Origin: Acanthococcus lagerstroemiae
Taxonomy: Eukaryota; Arthropoda; Insecta; Hemiptera; Eriococcidae
DNA length: 64,000 nucleotides
Reading direction: 5' to 3'
Assembly (NCBI GenBank): GCA_031841125.1
Contig: CM063108.1
Location: forward strand, 46,708,122 to 46,772,121
Made by a program: the position numbers and the translations under genes. Positions 11,611-21,135 of this stretch are shown in pieces; positions within the stretch are counted from its first letter, which is position 1, and each line of letters begins with the position of its first letter. The notes under the pieces are model-generated. The model made no database searches, had not been told where the DNA came from, and saw only the letters and a list, made by a program, of their open reading frames with translations.

Positions 11611-12533
11611 TGGGTTTATAACATAACAGATTGATATCAGATCGATATTTATTAATTAATTACTTATTAATTTTCTCTGAGCATGTTGAGCACGCTAGAA
11701 ATGAAATGAGCCAAGGATGACCGATTGTTTACTAATAACATAACAGATCGATTTCAGCTCGATAATTATTGTTATTAATATTCATGTACAACAATCAGGT
11801 CGATAACTATTTATTAGTTTTCATATAAAACATAAAAGTATTGATTGTTCAAAACTGTCGAGAGTCAAATTGTGTGCTTTCTTGCAGACCCTTCTCAAGT
11901 TGCGAGGTTACCTTTAATTTTATTTATTCATTTTTTTAGCAAAATTATTCTAGACCAGATTCTTTATAAACATGCTTCTCTATACTTTTCATACCTGCCA
12001 TAAAAACGTCATAGATGGGAGAGTGGTGAATTTCCCGAGGTTTTGGGAACAGAAGCAGTGGCGTAGCTCAGGTGGGTGTCTAGACCACCTCTTGCAACTT
12101 AGTCAAATAGTGGTCCCCAACACCTTCCCCGTTTAGTCTAGATCAGACCCCATCCCCTCAAATACTGGGCTGGCTTCACCACTAAACAAAAAAACTGCAC
12201 GTTTCACATACGGTTCATTCCCCACCTCAGCTTACCATTCCTGAGATATTCTGTTGTCCCCTATCTCTTCAAATGTTTTGTTTTAGTATTTTATATGCTT
12301 TTACTACTGGGCATACTTGAGCAAAACCGTAACGAAAAACCTAACGCTCCCCTGACACGAATTCGGTGGTTGACATCTACAATCTGCAGTCGTGTTGTTG
12401 CTTCGCGATTGCAATCTGGAACCGCGTTGTTGATAGAAATCTCCACCCCCCCCCCCCGATACGAAGCCATTTTATTAGGGTACGAAAGCATATGAAATGT
12501 TACACTACGTGTCTCTGTCGTATTTTTGGGTAA
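11611..12533. other. AT-rich spacer plus a small hAT-like remnant
   Basis: It includes ATAACAGATCGAT-type text repeated around 11640 and 11745 (a short diverged duplication), and the hAT-like remnant listed separately. A C-run lies at 12447-12456. There is no gene. Confidence 0.4.
12056..12184. mobile_element. Short hAT-like remnant
   Basis: It begins CAGTGGCGTAGCTCAGG and ends GGCTGGCTTCACCACTA, inverted ends of the hAT type (CAGTG...). Flanks AACAGAAG and AACAAAAA agree at 6 of 8 positions, a decayed 8-bp target duplication. It is only 129 bp and non-coding. Confidence 0.5.
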
Positions 12534-14130
12534 TTGACTGACTGGTTAACCGACTGACCTGACTGACTGACCTGACTGACTGACCTGACTGACTGACCTG
12601 ACTGACTGACCTGACTGACCTGACTGACCTGACTGACCTGACTGACCTGACTGACCTGACTGACTGACCTGACTGACTGACCTGACTGACTGACCTGACT
12701 GACTGACCTGACTGACTGACCTGACTGACTGACTGACTGATCTGACTGACTGACCTGACTGACTGACCTGACTGACTGACCTGACTGACTGACCTGACTG
12801 ACTGACCTGACTGACTGACCTGACCTGACCTGACTGACTGACCTGACTGACTGACCTGACTGACTGACCTGACTGACTGACCTGACTGACTGACCTGACT
12901 GACTGACCTGACTGACTGACCTGACTGACTGACTGACCTGACTGACTGACCTGACTGACTGACTGACTGACTGACCTGACTGACTGACCTGACTGACTGA
13001 CCTGACTGACTGACCTGACTGACTGACCTGACTGACTGACCTGACTGACTGACCTGACTGACTGACCTGACTGACTGACCTGACTGACTGACCTGACTGA
13101 CTGACCTGACTGACTGACCTGACTGACTGACCTGACTGACTGACCTGACTGACTGACCTGACTGACTGACCTGACTGACTGACCTGACTGACTGACCTGA
13201 CTGACTGACCTGACTGACTGACCTGACTGACTGACTGACCTGACTGACTGACCTGACTGACTGACTGACCTGACTGACTGACTGACTGACTGACTGACCT
13301 GACTGACTGGCCTGACTGACTGACTGACCTGACTGACTGACCTGACTGACTGACTGACCTGACTGACCTGACTGACTGACTGACCTGACTGACTGACCTG
13401 ACTGACTGACTGACCTGACTGACTGACCTGACTGACTGACCCGACTGACTGACTGACCTGACTGACCTGACTGACCTGACTGACTGACCTGACTGACTGA
13501 CCTGACTGACTGACCTGACTGACTGACCTGACTGACTGACCTGACTGACTGACCTGACTGACTGACCTGACTGACCTGACTGACCTGACTGACCTGACTG
13601 ACCTGACTGACCTGACTGACCTGACTGACCTGACTGACTGACCTGACTGACTGACCTGACTGAATGACCTGACTGACTGACCTGACTGAATGACCTGACT
13701 GACTGACCTGACTGACTGACCTGACTGACTGACCTGACTGACTGACTGACTGACTGACTGACTGACTGACTGACTGACTGACTGACTGACTGACTGATCT
13801 GACTGACTGATCTGACTGACTGATCTGACTGACTGACCTGACTGACTGACTGACTGACCTGACTGACTGACCTGACTGACTGACCTGACTGACTGACCTG
13901 ACTGACTGACCTGACTGACTGACCTGACTGACTGACCTGACTGACTGACCTGACTGACTGACCTGACTGACTGACCTGACTGACCTGACTGACTGACCTG
14001 ACTGACCTGACTGACCTGACTGACCTGACTGACCTGACTGACCTGACTGACCTGACTGACCTGACTGACCTGACTGACCTGACTGACTGACCTGACTGAC
14101 TGACCTGACTGACTGACTTGACTGATTGAT
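12534..14130. repeat. CTGA-based minisatellite, 1.6 kb
   Basis: The array is built from C plus a run of CTGA. The main unit is 13 bp (CCTGACTGACTGA); 9-bp (CCTGACTGA) and rare 5-bp (CCTGA) units and longer CTGA runs are interspersed. Occasional variants (GATCTGAC, GAATGACC, GCCTGAC, GACCCGAC) mark unit types. Because 13 is not a multiple of 3 and the minus strand (TCAG repeats) has no stop in any frame, three long overlapping serine/glutamine/valine-rich frames appear on the minus strand. They are artefacts of the repeat. Confidence 0.97.
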
Positions 14131-14302
14131 TTCTCTGGTGGTAAAGGTAACCTCTGGTGACAACCCCGGAAGTCCGCCGAGTTCCTACTAATAGGGAAAC
14201 CAAGTTTCATAATGCTGGCCCTTATAGAAGTAATTTTGTATGGGCTTCTTATAAGGATGCGAAGGGAGATTTTACTCAATATTTCAAGCTGAGTTCGAAT
14301 TC

Positions 14303-14382
14303 GAGACAACAAAGACGACAAAGATGGCAAAGACGGCAAAGACGACAAAGGCGACAAAGGCGACAATGACGGCAAAGATGAC
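14303..14382. repeat. 9-bp repeat (AAAGACGAC type), about 9 copies
   Basis: Imperfect AAAGACGAC / AAAGGCGAC / AAAGATGGC units follow each other from 14309. The plus-strand frame through them reads as Arg/Gln-rich low complexity and is not considered a gene. Confidence 0.85.
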
Positions 14383-15242
14383 AAATTTTTTAGTTGCTTG
14401 GGAAAGGGTTATCACAATGAGTATTTTTGATTATATAAAAGTCAGAAACTTACATCAGTACGTTGAAGGTGGCTTTAAGAGTTTAGATTCCATCCCTTTT
14501 CAAAACTCCGTGAAATGAGAAAAAACCTAAACAACTAATTTGCTCTTCAAAAAGATAATTTTAAAGTGAAGATTTGGGAAAGGCTATCGTGAATCATTTT
14601 GACACTTCTGCGATAAATAATGCGAAAAATGTATAAGGAAAAATGTTTATTAAAAATTTGGTCTCGAGCAAATTTTGTTCGAAAATATTCTTTGTAAACC
14701 GTGCGCAAGTCTCGAAATTCTTGAACAGGTGGATGTTGTGAAGGCAATCGAGTTTGCTATTCTCGTACTTTGAGAAAAGTAGCATTTTGAGAGCGGTAGT
14801 TCATTTTCAACTTAATCTCGCTTTGTTTCCTCGTTTCCCCCAAACCCCTCTAATTTGGTCTAATTTACCTAGATAATAATAAATAAATAAATACAGCCTT
14901 GAAACATGTTTCGGTCCACCCACTGGAACATAGGCCTCCTTGATCAATTCAAGGGTTATAATTTGATTCCCCTTGGTGACAAGCCATTACTGGAAAATGG
15001 TTATGAAAGAGTTTTCCTTCTCTATAAGGGGCATGCAACCTGCATGGCACACCAAACTAGTCAGGTGTTAGTATAGTCTATAGGTGTGACTCACCCCGTT
15101 GTAGTCTTTTTGAATTCCGGCGGAACAATTAAATTGAACTCCACCTCTTGCTACAATTGGTGTGGCATGGTCGGATGTTGAAGTTTTTCATATATTCTTA
15201 TATTTTATTATTTTCTTATCAGATGTATTTTAATCCTAAAAA
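14383..15242. other. AT-rich spacer
   Basis: An (AAATA)-type microsatellite sits at 14875-14893. No gene or mobile element could be delimited. Confidence 0.35.
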
Positions 15243-15325
15243 TTCACCGTCCGTACTGGGATGCGAACCCACGTTCCGTGGCTTAGGAAGCAGCGTTCGA
15301 ATCCACTCGGCCACCAAGCCAGCTT
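15243..15325 (-). repeat. tRNA-like SINE head or tRNA pseudogene
   Basis: Read on the minus strand, TGGTGGCCGAGTGG (box A, about 15316) is followed about 40 bp later by GGGTTCGCATCCC (box B, about 15265). Downstream sequence is AT-rich and unlike the SINE at 1/7881/20240, so this is another family or a lone tRNA pseudogene. There is an extra GATTCGAA just after box A. Confidence 0.6.
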
Positions 15326-15339
15326 ACCTAGATAAATGT

Positions 15340-15528
15340 AAGGCAGATTTGCAGACAGATCCACGTTGTAAGGCTGCCATCGTCCCTGGTATAATTCTAG
15401 CAGCCTGGGAAGATTTTAATGTCAAGACGGAGTACATGGCATCCGTAATGGAAATACTAGGAAAAACGCCTCCAGTTGATACTTCGTTACGACGAACCGT
15501 GTTTGTCCCAAAAATTATCCGGCAGTGA
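15340..15528 (+). CDS. Unidentified coding-like segment, ends at TGA 15526-15528
   Basis: The frame runs from the tRNA-like block through AIVPGIILAAWEDFNVKTEY and ends RTVFVPKIIRQ-stop. The composition is protein-like (balanced charge, one Trp, hydrophobic alternation), and an AG precedes the likely start of the segment near 15331 (TTACCTAG), which could be a splice acceptor. It is cut off directly downstream by a MITE at 15556. No family was recognised. It may be an exon of an unknown gene or a transposon protein tail. Confidence 0.25.
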   Translation, partial: KADLQTDPRCKAAIVPGIILAAWEDFNVKTEYMASVMEILGKTPPVDTSLRRTVFVPKIIRQ

Positions 15529-15555
15529 ACGAGAAATTGTCCCACTGCTAACAGT

Positions 15556-15729
15556 GGAGCTCTAGAACTTCGTGTGAGTACAACCGTCCGCCATTTTGAC
15601 GTCAACCTTACCCGTGGATGCCGAATTGACTACGCAGAGTACGCTCCGCATAGTCGGATTCGGCATCCACGGGCGCGGTTGGAGTCAAAATGGCAGACGA
15701 TCGAACTCACACGAAGTTATAGAGCTCTA
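15556..15729. mobile_element. Foldback MITE, copy A
   Basis: Two arms of about 85 bp form a near-perfect hairpin. The left begins GGAGCTCTAGAACTTCGTG and the right ends CACGAAGTTATAGAGCTCTA. Both contain CCATTTTGAC and GGCATCCACGGG or its complement. The loop is only a few bases. A truncated relative is at 17181-17303. It is non-coding. Confidence 0.88.
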
Positions 15730-16197
15730 CTAATAGCTACATGGCCCTGCGTCAATCATTATGGACCGTCACGAAAACCAGTATCGTCTCCCTCTCCACT
15801 CTCCGCATTCTCGGAAACCGATTCCAGCCTTCGAAAAAGCGCTGGTCGCGTGTTCAGTACTCTCCTTTTTTATCCTTCGCCGTTGTTCGTGCATTCTTTT
15901 ATCTCCGTTCGTTTTTTCCCACGCAATTGACGAATTTTGTCATCGAGTCACAGCCGCGCTTCTCTCTCGACTGTCCGGCTTTTTCCTGACATTCACCCGA
16001 TCCTGCGGCGACGAAATACGCCGAACCATCCTATAAATTCTCTCGACCCTTTTTAAGAGACTGATGCTGTTTCGCGACGCGTTCACACTGTTTGCTTGCT
16101 GCTGTAGTTCTTCTTATTAGCCTAGCCTAGCGCTACTTCTCCGCTTAATTCCTGCTGCCTATCCTCTAGCCTACTTTTACTGCTGCTTCTCGCCTAC
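15730..16197. other. CpG-rich spacer
   Basis: The segment is GC-richer than its surroundings with several overlapping open frames of 80-118 codons. None shows a recognisable domain. ATGGCCCTGCGTC at 15741 reappears inverted at 16650-16662, so 15741-16662 may be a unit. Confidence 0.3.
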
Positions 16198-16620
16198 TTG
16201 CTCTTAAGTTCATATACCGGACTGGTTGCCTACTGGTTGTAAACCTAGACAAGTAGTCTGCTAGCTCGACTACGTATCGGGGTCTGTTGCCGCCTGGTTG
16301 CAAGCGAACTACTTTTACTTTACGCCTAATTCCTCCAGTCACTCCTTCTTGCTTACTTGCTCTCAAGTTCACGTACCGGCCTGGTTGCCTACCGGTTATG
16401 AACCTAGACAAGCAGCCTACGAGCTCGACTGCGTACCAGGGTTGGTTGCCGCCTGCTCACCTTATACCCAACCTCCTTCCTATCCTCTAACTTTGCTTCT
16501 TGAAGCTTACATACCAGCTTAGTTGCCTACTAGTTGTGAATGTAGACAATTAGCCTGAAGCTCGTTTGCATACTGGACCAAGCCCCAGTTGCAAGCGAAC
16601 TCCTGCTAACCCTGGCTCTA
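16198..16620. repeat. Tandem repeat, unit about 140-160 bp, three copies
   Basis: Units start near CTTGCTCTTAAGTTCATA (16198), CTTGCTCTCAAGTTCACG (16358) and CTTCTTGAAGCTTACATA (16497). Each is followed by a CTGGTTGCCTAC motif, then CTAGACAAG and GTTGCAAGCGAACT-like text. Divergence is 15-25 percent by eye. The minus-strand frame over units 1-2 shows a matching internal protein repeat, a by-product. Confidence 0.75.
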
Positions 16621-16902
16621 CAGCTAGTAAGCCAACGTAAAATTAGTTAGGACGCAGGGCCATCATTCGGCTGTACTACGTGACTGCATTTCAATTCGTC
16701 GTCTCTTGTTGCGGAGGCCCGGTAGTGCTATTTCGCAAACTCAAACCCATATATGTATATTCGATAATTTTGTGCCGCTGTACAAACACCCCCGTTCAGT
16801 TCTGTTTTATTTTTCGCTTGTATATATGTAATTATTATTTTTAAGTAGCTAAAGTACTGCGCCTATTAGCCATCAAGTTGTATAAAGTATGTATTGCATA
16901 GA

Positions 16903-17571
16903 ATGATCAAAAAGTAACCTCCGCTATCTCTGAAAACCAAAAAAAAAGACAAGGGAAAAATTCCTAAGAAAAAATAGGACATGTTCGTGAGGCTTCTAAG
17001 ACAACACTGTAAAGATTTCAGGCGCGTACGACTAACGAGGTAGGCAGGGCAGTACAAAAACGATGGAGCTACCGTTGAAACGTGTGTCAAAAATTAAAGT
17101 GCGCGCAGTAATACGTCTTTTCACCACTCTCAGTGTCTCAGTGCATGGCTGCGGCAATCGAATTTTTGACCGCTTAGGAACCGCGCCCGTGGATGCCGAA
17201 TCCGACGCATATGCGGAGCATACCACGTAGTCAATTCGGCATCCACGGGTAAGGTTGACGTCAAAATGGCGGACGATTGTACTCACACGAAGTTATAGAG
17301 CTCTAGACGTGGGTCCACCAGTACACTCCTCCGAGCGGACTCGCCGAGTGCGGTGAAAAGAGTATTACTGCGCGCGTTTCAATTCTTGACACGTTTCAAC
17401 AGTAGCTCCATCGTTTTTGTACTGTCCTGCCTGCCTTGTTAGTTGTACGCGCCTGAAATCTTTAGTGTTGTCTCAGAAGCCTCACGAACATGTCCTATTT
17501 TTTGGGAACTTTCCCCTTGTCTTTTTTTTTTTTTTAGTTTTCAGAGGTAGTGGAGGTTACTTTTTGATCAT
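16903..17571. mobile_element. Foldback element with ~230-bp arms
   Basis: The left arm (about 16903-17130) starts GATCAAAAAGTAACCTCCGC and the right arm (about 17350-17571) ends GGAGGTTACTTTTTGATC. Inside the arms TGTACTGYCCTGCCT / AGGCAGGGCAGTACA and CGATGGAGCTAC / GTAGCTCCATCG pair. Interior sequence contains a second MITE (17181-17303). The ends resemble those of Tc1/mariner-type miniature elements (AAAGTAACCTCCG), which is an inference. Confidence 0.8.
17181..17303. mobile_element. Foldback MITE, copy B, truncated left arm
   Basis: It shows the same sequence as copy A at 15556: CCCGTGGATGCCGAATCC, a short loop, then GGCATCCACGGGTAAGG, CCATTTTGAC (complement) and CACGAAGTTATAGAGCTCTA. The left arm lacks its outer ~50 bp. 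It sits in the spacer of the larger foldback element at 16903-17571. Confidence 0.8.
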
Positions 17572-17749
17572 CCCCCTTGAACACTCTCTATACCGCAACC
17601 CCCGCTAAACTATGTCGCTCCGCGATGAGACCAGTGTGTCAACAAATTATGCCGCATTCTGGTCACTCTGAAGCCGCCTTGTACCGTTGTACCCCATTTG
17701 ACCGGCATCCCCTGCGGGACTGCCGGGCCAGATGATCCGGAAATAACGA

Positions 17750-18200
17750 CAACTTTTGCATCTATGGTGAGAAATTTCGGCATCCCTGTTGGAAATGTGC
17801 GCACCCCTGGTGAATACCCTGGCTTCTCTGGGACAGTTTCTTGTCTTTTTGGCTGGGATTTCGATATCCCTGTAGATGATACTGGAATTTTCAGCCTCGG
17901 TAATGTTTCTGGTATCCCAAGTGAAGATTGTGGCATCCTTGGTGGAATCTTTAACATCCTTTATGGAAATGCTGACATCTTTTGTGGAAGTTTCAACTTC
18001 CTTAGTAGAAATATTGAATCCTTGGTGAAGATCCGATGAAATTGCCACTACCTCAAATGGAAATATTTGCATCCCTGATCGAGACTTTGGCATTCCTGAT
18101 GGAAATATTGACATTCTTGATGAAGATGTTGACCTCCCTAATTGACATTGTGGCATACGGGAAGATTTCAGTGTCTATGGTGAAGTATTTTCGTCATGGT
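17750..18200. repeat. Diverged 21-bp minisatellite, locus 2
   Basis: Units such as ACATCCTTTATGGAAATGCT(G), ACATCTTTTGTGGAAGTTTC(A) and ACTTCCTTAGTAGAAATATT(G) follow at exactly 21 bp, then continue more loosely to about 18190. The array matches locus 1 at 10485-10990, and both are adjacent to the text GATCTCCTACTTC. Since 21 is a multiple of 3, both strands can stay open as seven-residue protein repeats; the minus-strand frame reads STKDV / SIKDV-type heptads. This is interpreted as a consequence of the array, not a gene. Confidence 0.7.
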
Positions 18201-19117
18201 ATGCGATCTCCTACTTCACTGTCATTTGATTTGTATGTCAATTGGACACTTTTTCTGATAATATCTTTCACATGTTTCCTATAACTACGTTATTTGAAAT
18301 GAGTAGGCACAGTATTTGCGATGATGGCATCTTAGATATCATGAGCTTGAGTTCCCCTGCGAAGATACCTGGACGATTCAGATGAGTGTAATTCGACATT
18401 TCGTTTAATCGTCCGAAACGTCCATTTTTGCTGATATTGCTGATCGCTAACCCTTTCTCTGTTTCCAGTAATAATTTAAATTCATACCTTACATCTTATA
18501 GCATTTTCCCTTTCACTCAGAAGTTCAAATTAAGGAAACGAAAGTAGAAATGCTCGTTACATTAAGAACAATGATTTTTCCACGACCACGTTCGATATTA
18601 CCGCATCGGACGGCGGCCAAAAGGTCAGAAGTCCAGTCTATTTCCTCGTATTGTGCTTCTTATTTAAACAATGTTAAATGTAGTTTCAGAATCAGACTGC
18701 TTCCGAAAACTACTTACACCAAACTGCCTACCTACCTGCCTATTATCCGGATAATAAACAGCGCGAGTATTATATACCTGGCTAATTACATCATAAAGAT
18801 TCACCGAACCAATTGAAACGCGATTAATATCTCGAGAAGTACGTGTGTTTTTTGCTCGTTTATTACCCTTCTGAATGGCCTACACGTTTATGATCTTAAT
18901 TAACTGCTTCTGTTATCTTAATTTTCACTTAGCCATTAACCTATACGCCACGATTGCGATCTCTTATAATAGTGCTGGGAATCTGATGAGAACCAGAAAG
19001 CTTTCGTTTTGCCGTAATTGTCTCAATCTTGTAGGTATACTTGTAATTACACAGTATAAAAACCTGGCTACATGTCAACTTCACTATTAAGGAGAATTTA
19101 GATGCATTAATTTTGAG
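18201..19117. other. AT-rich spacer
   Basis: No repeat match or coding region was recognised. Confidence 0.3.
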
Positions 19118-19372
19118 TTAGTGGCTGCAGGTTGCTCGTAACAGAAAACGCATTTGTTCTACTTGTTCGTTAGTTAGATCTACTTTTAAGCACGTGATAT
19201 CAAATTCAATATTAGGATTAAATTGCGATTCTGTTCGTCGAGGTGCTAGCATCTGTATATAATCCCGTGCTTTTGCTCGAAATTCAGATTTAGAAGAGCA
19301 TGTCTCCGTAATCGTCGTAGGTAGTGCGCTGCCCGAACCAGTGGTCGGCGGAAAGTTGAGACTCAGATTCAA
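19118..19372 (-). pseudogene. Possible LTR-retrotransposon pol fragment, weak
   Basis: The minus-strand frame ends EFDITCLKVDLTNEQVEQMR and FLLRA. The pattern of a D/N-L-T-x-x-Q-x-x-x-(L/M)-x-x-L-L stretch is typical just upstream of the reverse transcriptase in Ty3/gypsy-type polyproteins. No protease, reverse transcriptase or LTR accompanies it, and the frame breaks on both sides. It could also be chance. Confidence 0.25.
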
Positions 19373-19515
19373 AAAATCAGGTCTTGTTGCTTAGTTGTCT
19401 CTGCAAAACAGCTTTGTTCCTGATAACCAACAAAGGAGGGTTAACAACGAGTTCAGAAGGCTCAGTTCTCTGAGGTTATTCTTGGTTAGGGCCTAAACCA
19501 CATAAAAATGAAGTA

Positions 19516-20145
19516 AGGGACGTACCGATGGTTGTAGGGGGTAACTCACCCCCCCTCCCCACGGTAGGAATTTTTCACTCAGCAGTTGAGAAAATTTACC
19601 ATTTCAGTCATGCGAGTCGGGAAAATCCAACAAGTTAAAAGGTTTTTCTTCTTTTGCTTTGATGCTTGGGAATTTTGAGTTGAGTCAGTTAGAAAAATCC
19701 AACCGGTCAAAAAGTGCACTGGTGAAGCTAAGAAGGTCTCAGGGAGGCCACGGACCCCTCAAAAAAATTTTTGGTCTCCCCAAAAAATTCCCAAAATTCA
19801 AATATTCGGCTAAAAAGTGAAAAAATTGACCAACTTTTTCAGTACTCGAATCTCAATACGTGCATTATAAACAAAGACTATGGTGAAAAAATTTAATATA
19901 TTTGAGAATTTTACGGGTCTCATTCCATGACTTCAATATGAATTTTTAAAGCCAAACTTTTTTTTTTCATCGATTTCTCTTGCCCTCCCAGGCCACTCCG
20001 GGCCGCTCCTAAAAAAAAGCTAGCTCCGCCACTGAAAAAGTGTTTTTTTTTTGCTTTTATACTTGGGAATTCTGAGTTGAGTCAGTTGGGATTTTCAGTT
20101 TTACCCCCCCTCCCCCCCCCAGGAAAAACTCTTCGGTCCGTTCCT
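19516..20145 (+). mobile_element. Non-autonomous Mutator-like element, copy B, perfect 10-bp target duplication
   Basis: It begins AGGGACGTACCGATGG and ends ACTCTTCGGTCCGTTCCT, imperfect inverted ends. It is flanked by AAATGAAGTA at 19506-19515 and again at 20146-20155. A 10-bp duplication fits the Mutator superfamily (8-11 bp). The body matches 11236-11610 and is interrupted at 19717-20034 by a hAT element. No transposase frame is present. Confidence 0.85.
19717..20034. mobile_element. hAT miniature element, 318 bp, nested, perfect 8-bp target duplication
   Basis: It starts CACTGGTGAAGCTA and ends TAGCTCCGCCACTG (inverted ends with two or three mismatches). AAAAAGTG flanks it on both sides (19709-19716 and 20035-20042), the 8-bp duplication of hAT elements. 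Removing it restores the reading of the Mutator-like host element (...GGTCAAAAAGTG-TTTTTT...), compared with the uninterrupted copy at 11236. Confidence 0.93.
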
Positions 20146-20239
20146 AAATGAAGTATACTAACCAGGTCCATATTAACGCACGAACTCATCAACAAACCTA
20201 CGCCCAGAGGTCTCGAGTAAATATGAGCCCCCTGTGTCT

Positions 20240-20490
20240 GATTTTCTAGCAATAAGAGACATCTCTACTAACCTACTTTTCTAATTTGCTCTCAACCCGA
20301 GCCCTGGAATCCGCCCTTTCGAGCATTACTTCAGAGACGTCGGGGAGGCTTCTAGGACTGTCTTAGCCCTCTTCACTTCTGGTCGAAAAACCGGCCTAGG
20401 TCGAAATCTGGCGAGTTGCTATGTGGAATCGAACCCGGAAGCTCCGGATTCCGAGACTAACGCGCTATCCACTCGGCCAACTAGACCTCA
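20240..20490 (-). mobile_element. tRNA-derived SINE, copy 3, with 14-bp target duplication
   Basis: On the minus strand the head TAGTTGGCCGAGTGG and box B GGTTCGATTCC open the element, and the body matches copies 1 and 2. AGCCCCCTGTGTCT occurs immediately outside both ends (20226-20239 and 20491-20504), a 14-bp duplication typical of LINE-machinery insertion. The 3' tail extends some 38 bp beyond GAGCAAATTAG before the duplication and has no poly(A). Confidence 0.93.
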
Positions 20491-20504
20491 AGCCCCCTGT
20501 GTCT

Positions 20505-21059
20505 AAGAAAACTGATAATTTAACAAATAAATAAATAGAAATACAAAATATGAGTTGGGAAAATCCTCACAATTATTAATTATGTATGATTTACGAATTT
20601 AGAGGGGCATTGCTTTCCTGGCCATTTCATTTGCCCGGTAGCCAAATCTTAAGCAGTTCTTCTTCAGGCGCCATATCCCATGCCGGACGTTAGCGATCGC
20701 GGTTTTGGACTTACGACTCTCCCGGGCAGGTCAGTCGGGTATTTACCGTTACTTTCCCCACGGTTTTGTTGCGTTAAAGTTTTTCCTTCTCTGTGCCGAA
20801 GTGTATGCAGCCGCAGTTCGCTTACTAGCCATGTGTTTCACGGTATTGAGTAAGCTGTCCATGACGTACACACGCATAGTACCAATCTTTCTGATCTGGT
20901 GGTAACACGCTCTACGATTGTAATGTCTTGTTCGTGTGAACGGGCGGGGGTTACAGAACGCGCTATGTTTCCGCCTCGATTGGTACTATAGTCGCTGTGT
21001 TCGCTAAAATGTTATTGGAGGTGGGGGGGGGGGTATTCGAATATTACTAACTTTTCCGG
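20505..21059. other. Spacer
   Basis: No gene was recognised. A short frame on the plus strand (20705-20905) is CpG-richer than its flanks but shows no family. A G-run is at 21024-21033. Confidence 0.3.
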
Positions 21060-21135
21060 AATTGGTGGGACGCAAACCCGAGACGCAAGGATTGCGAAGC
21101 AGACACGTTACCACTTAGCGACTCATCGCCTTCTT
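21060..21135 (-). repeat. tRNA-like SINE head, second type
   Basis: On the minus strand GAGTCGCTAAGTGGTAACG (box A-like) is followed by a loop region CTTCGCAATCC and TCGGGTTTGCGTCCC (box B-like) at tRNA spacing. It is not the Leu/Ser head of the main SINE. The sequence after it (lower coordinates) is unique in the window. Confidence 0.5.

Noticed and set aside
12500..14384. Three overlapping open frames of about 550-610 codons on the minus strand
   Set aside because: They are pure readings of the CTGA minisatellite in its three phases. The unit has no stop on that strand and the predicted proteins are Ser/Val/Gln/Arg low complexity.
17647..18156. Minus-strand 169-codon frame with STKDV heptads, coiled-coil-like
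   Set aside because: It is a product of the 21-bp minisatellite; no domain outside the array supports a gene.
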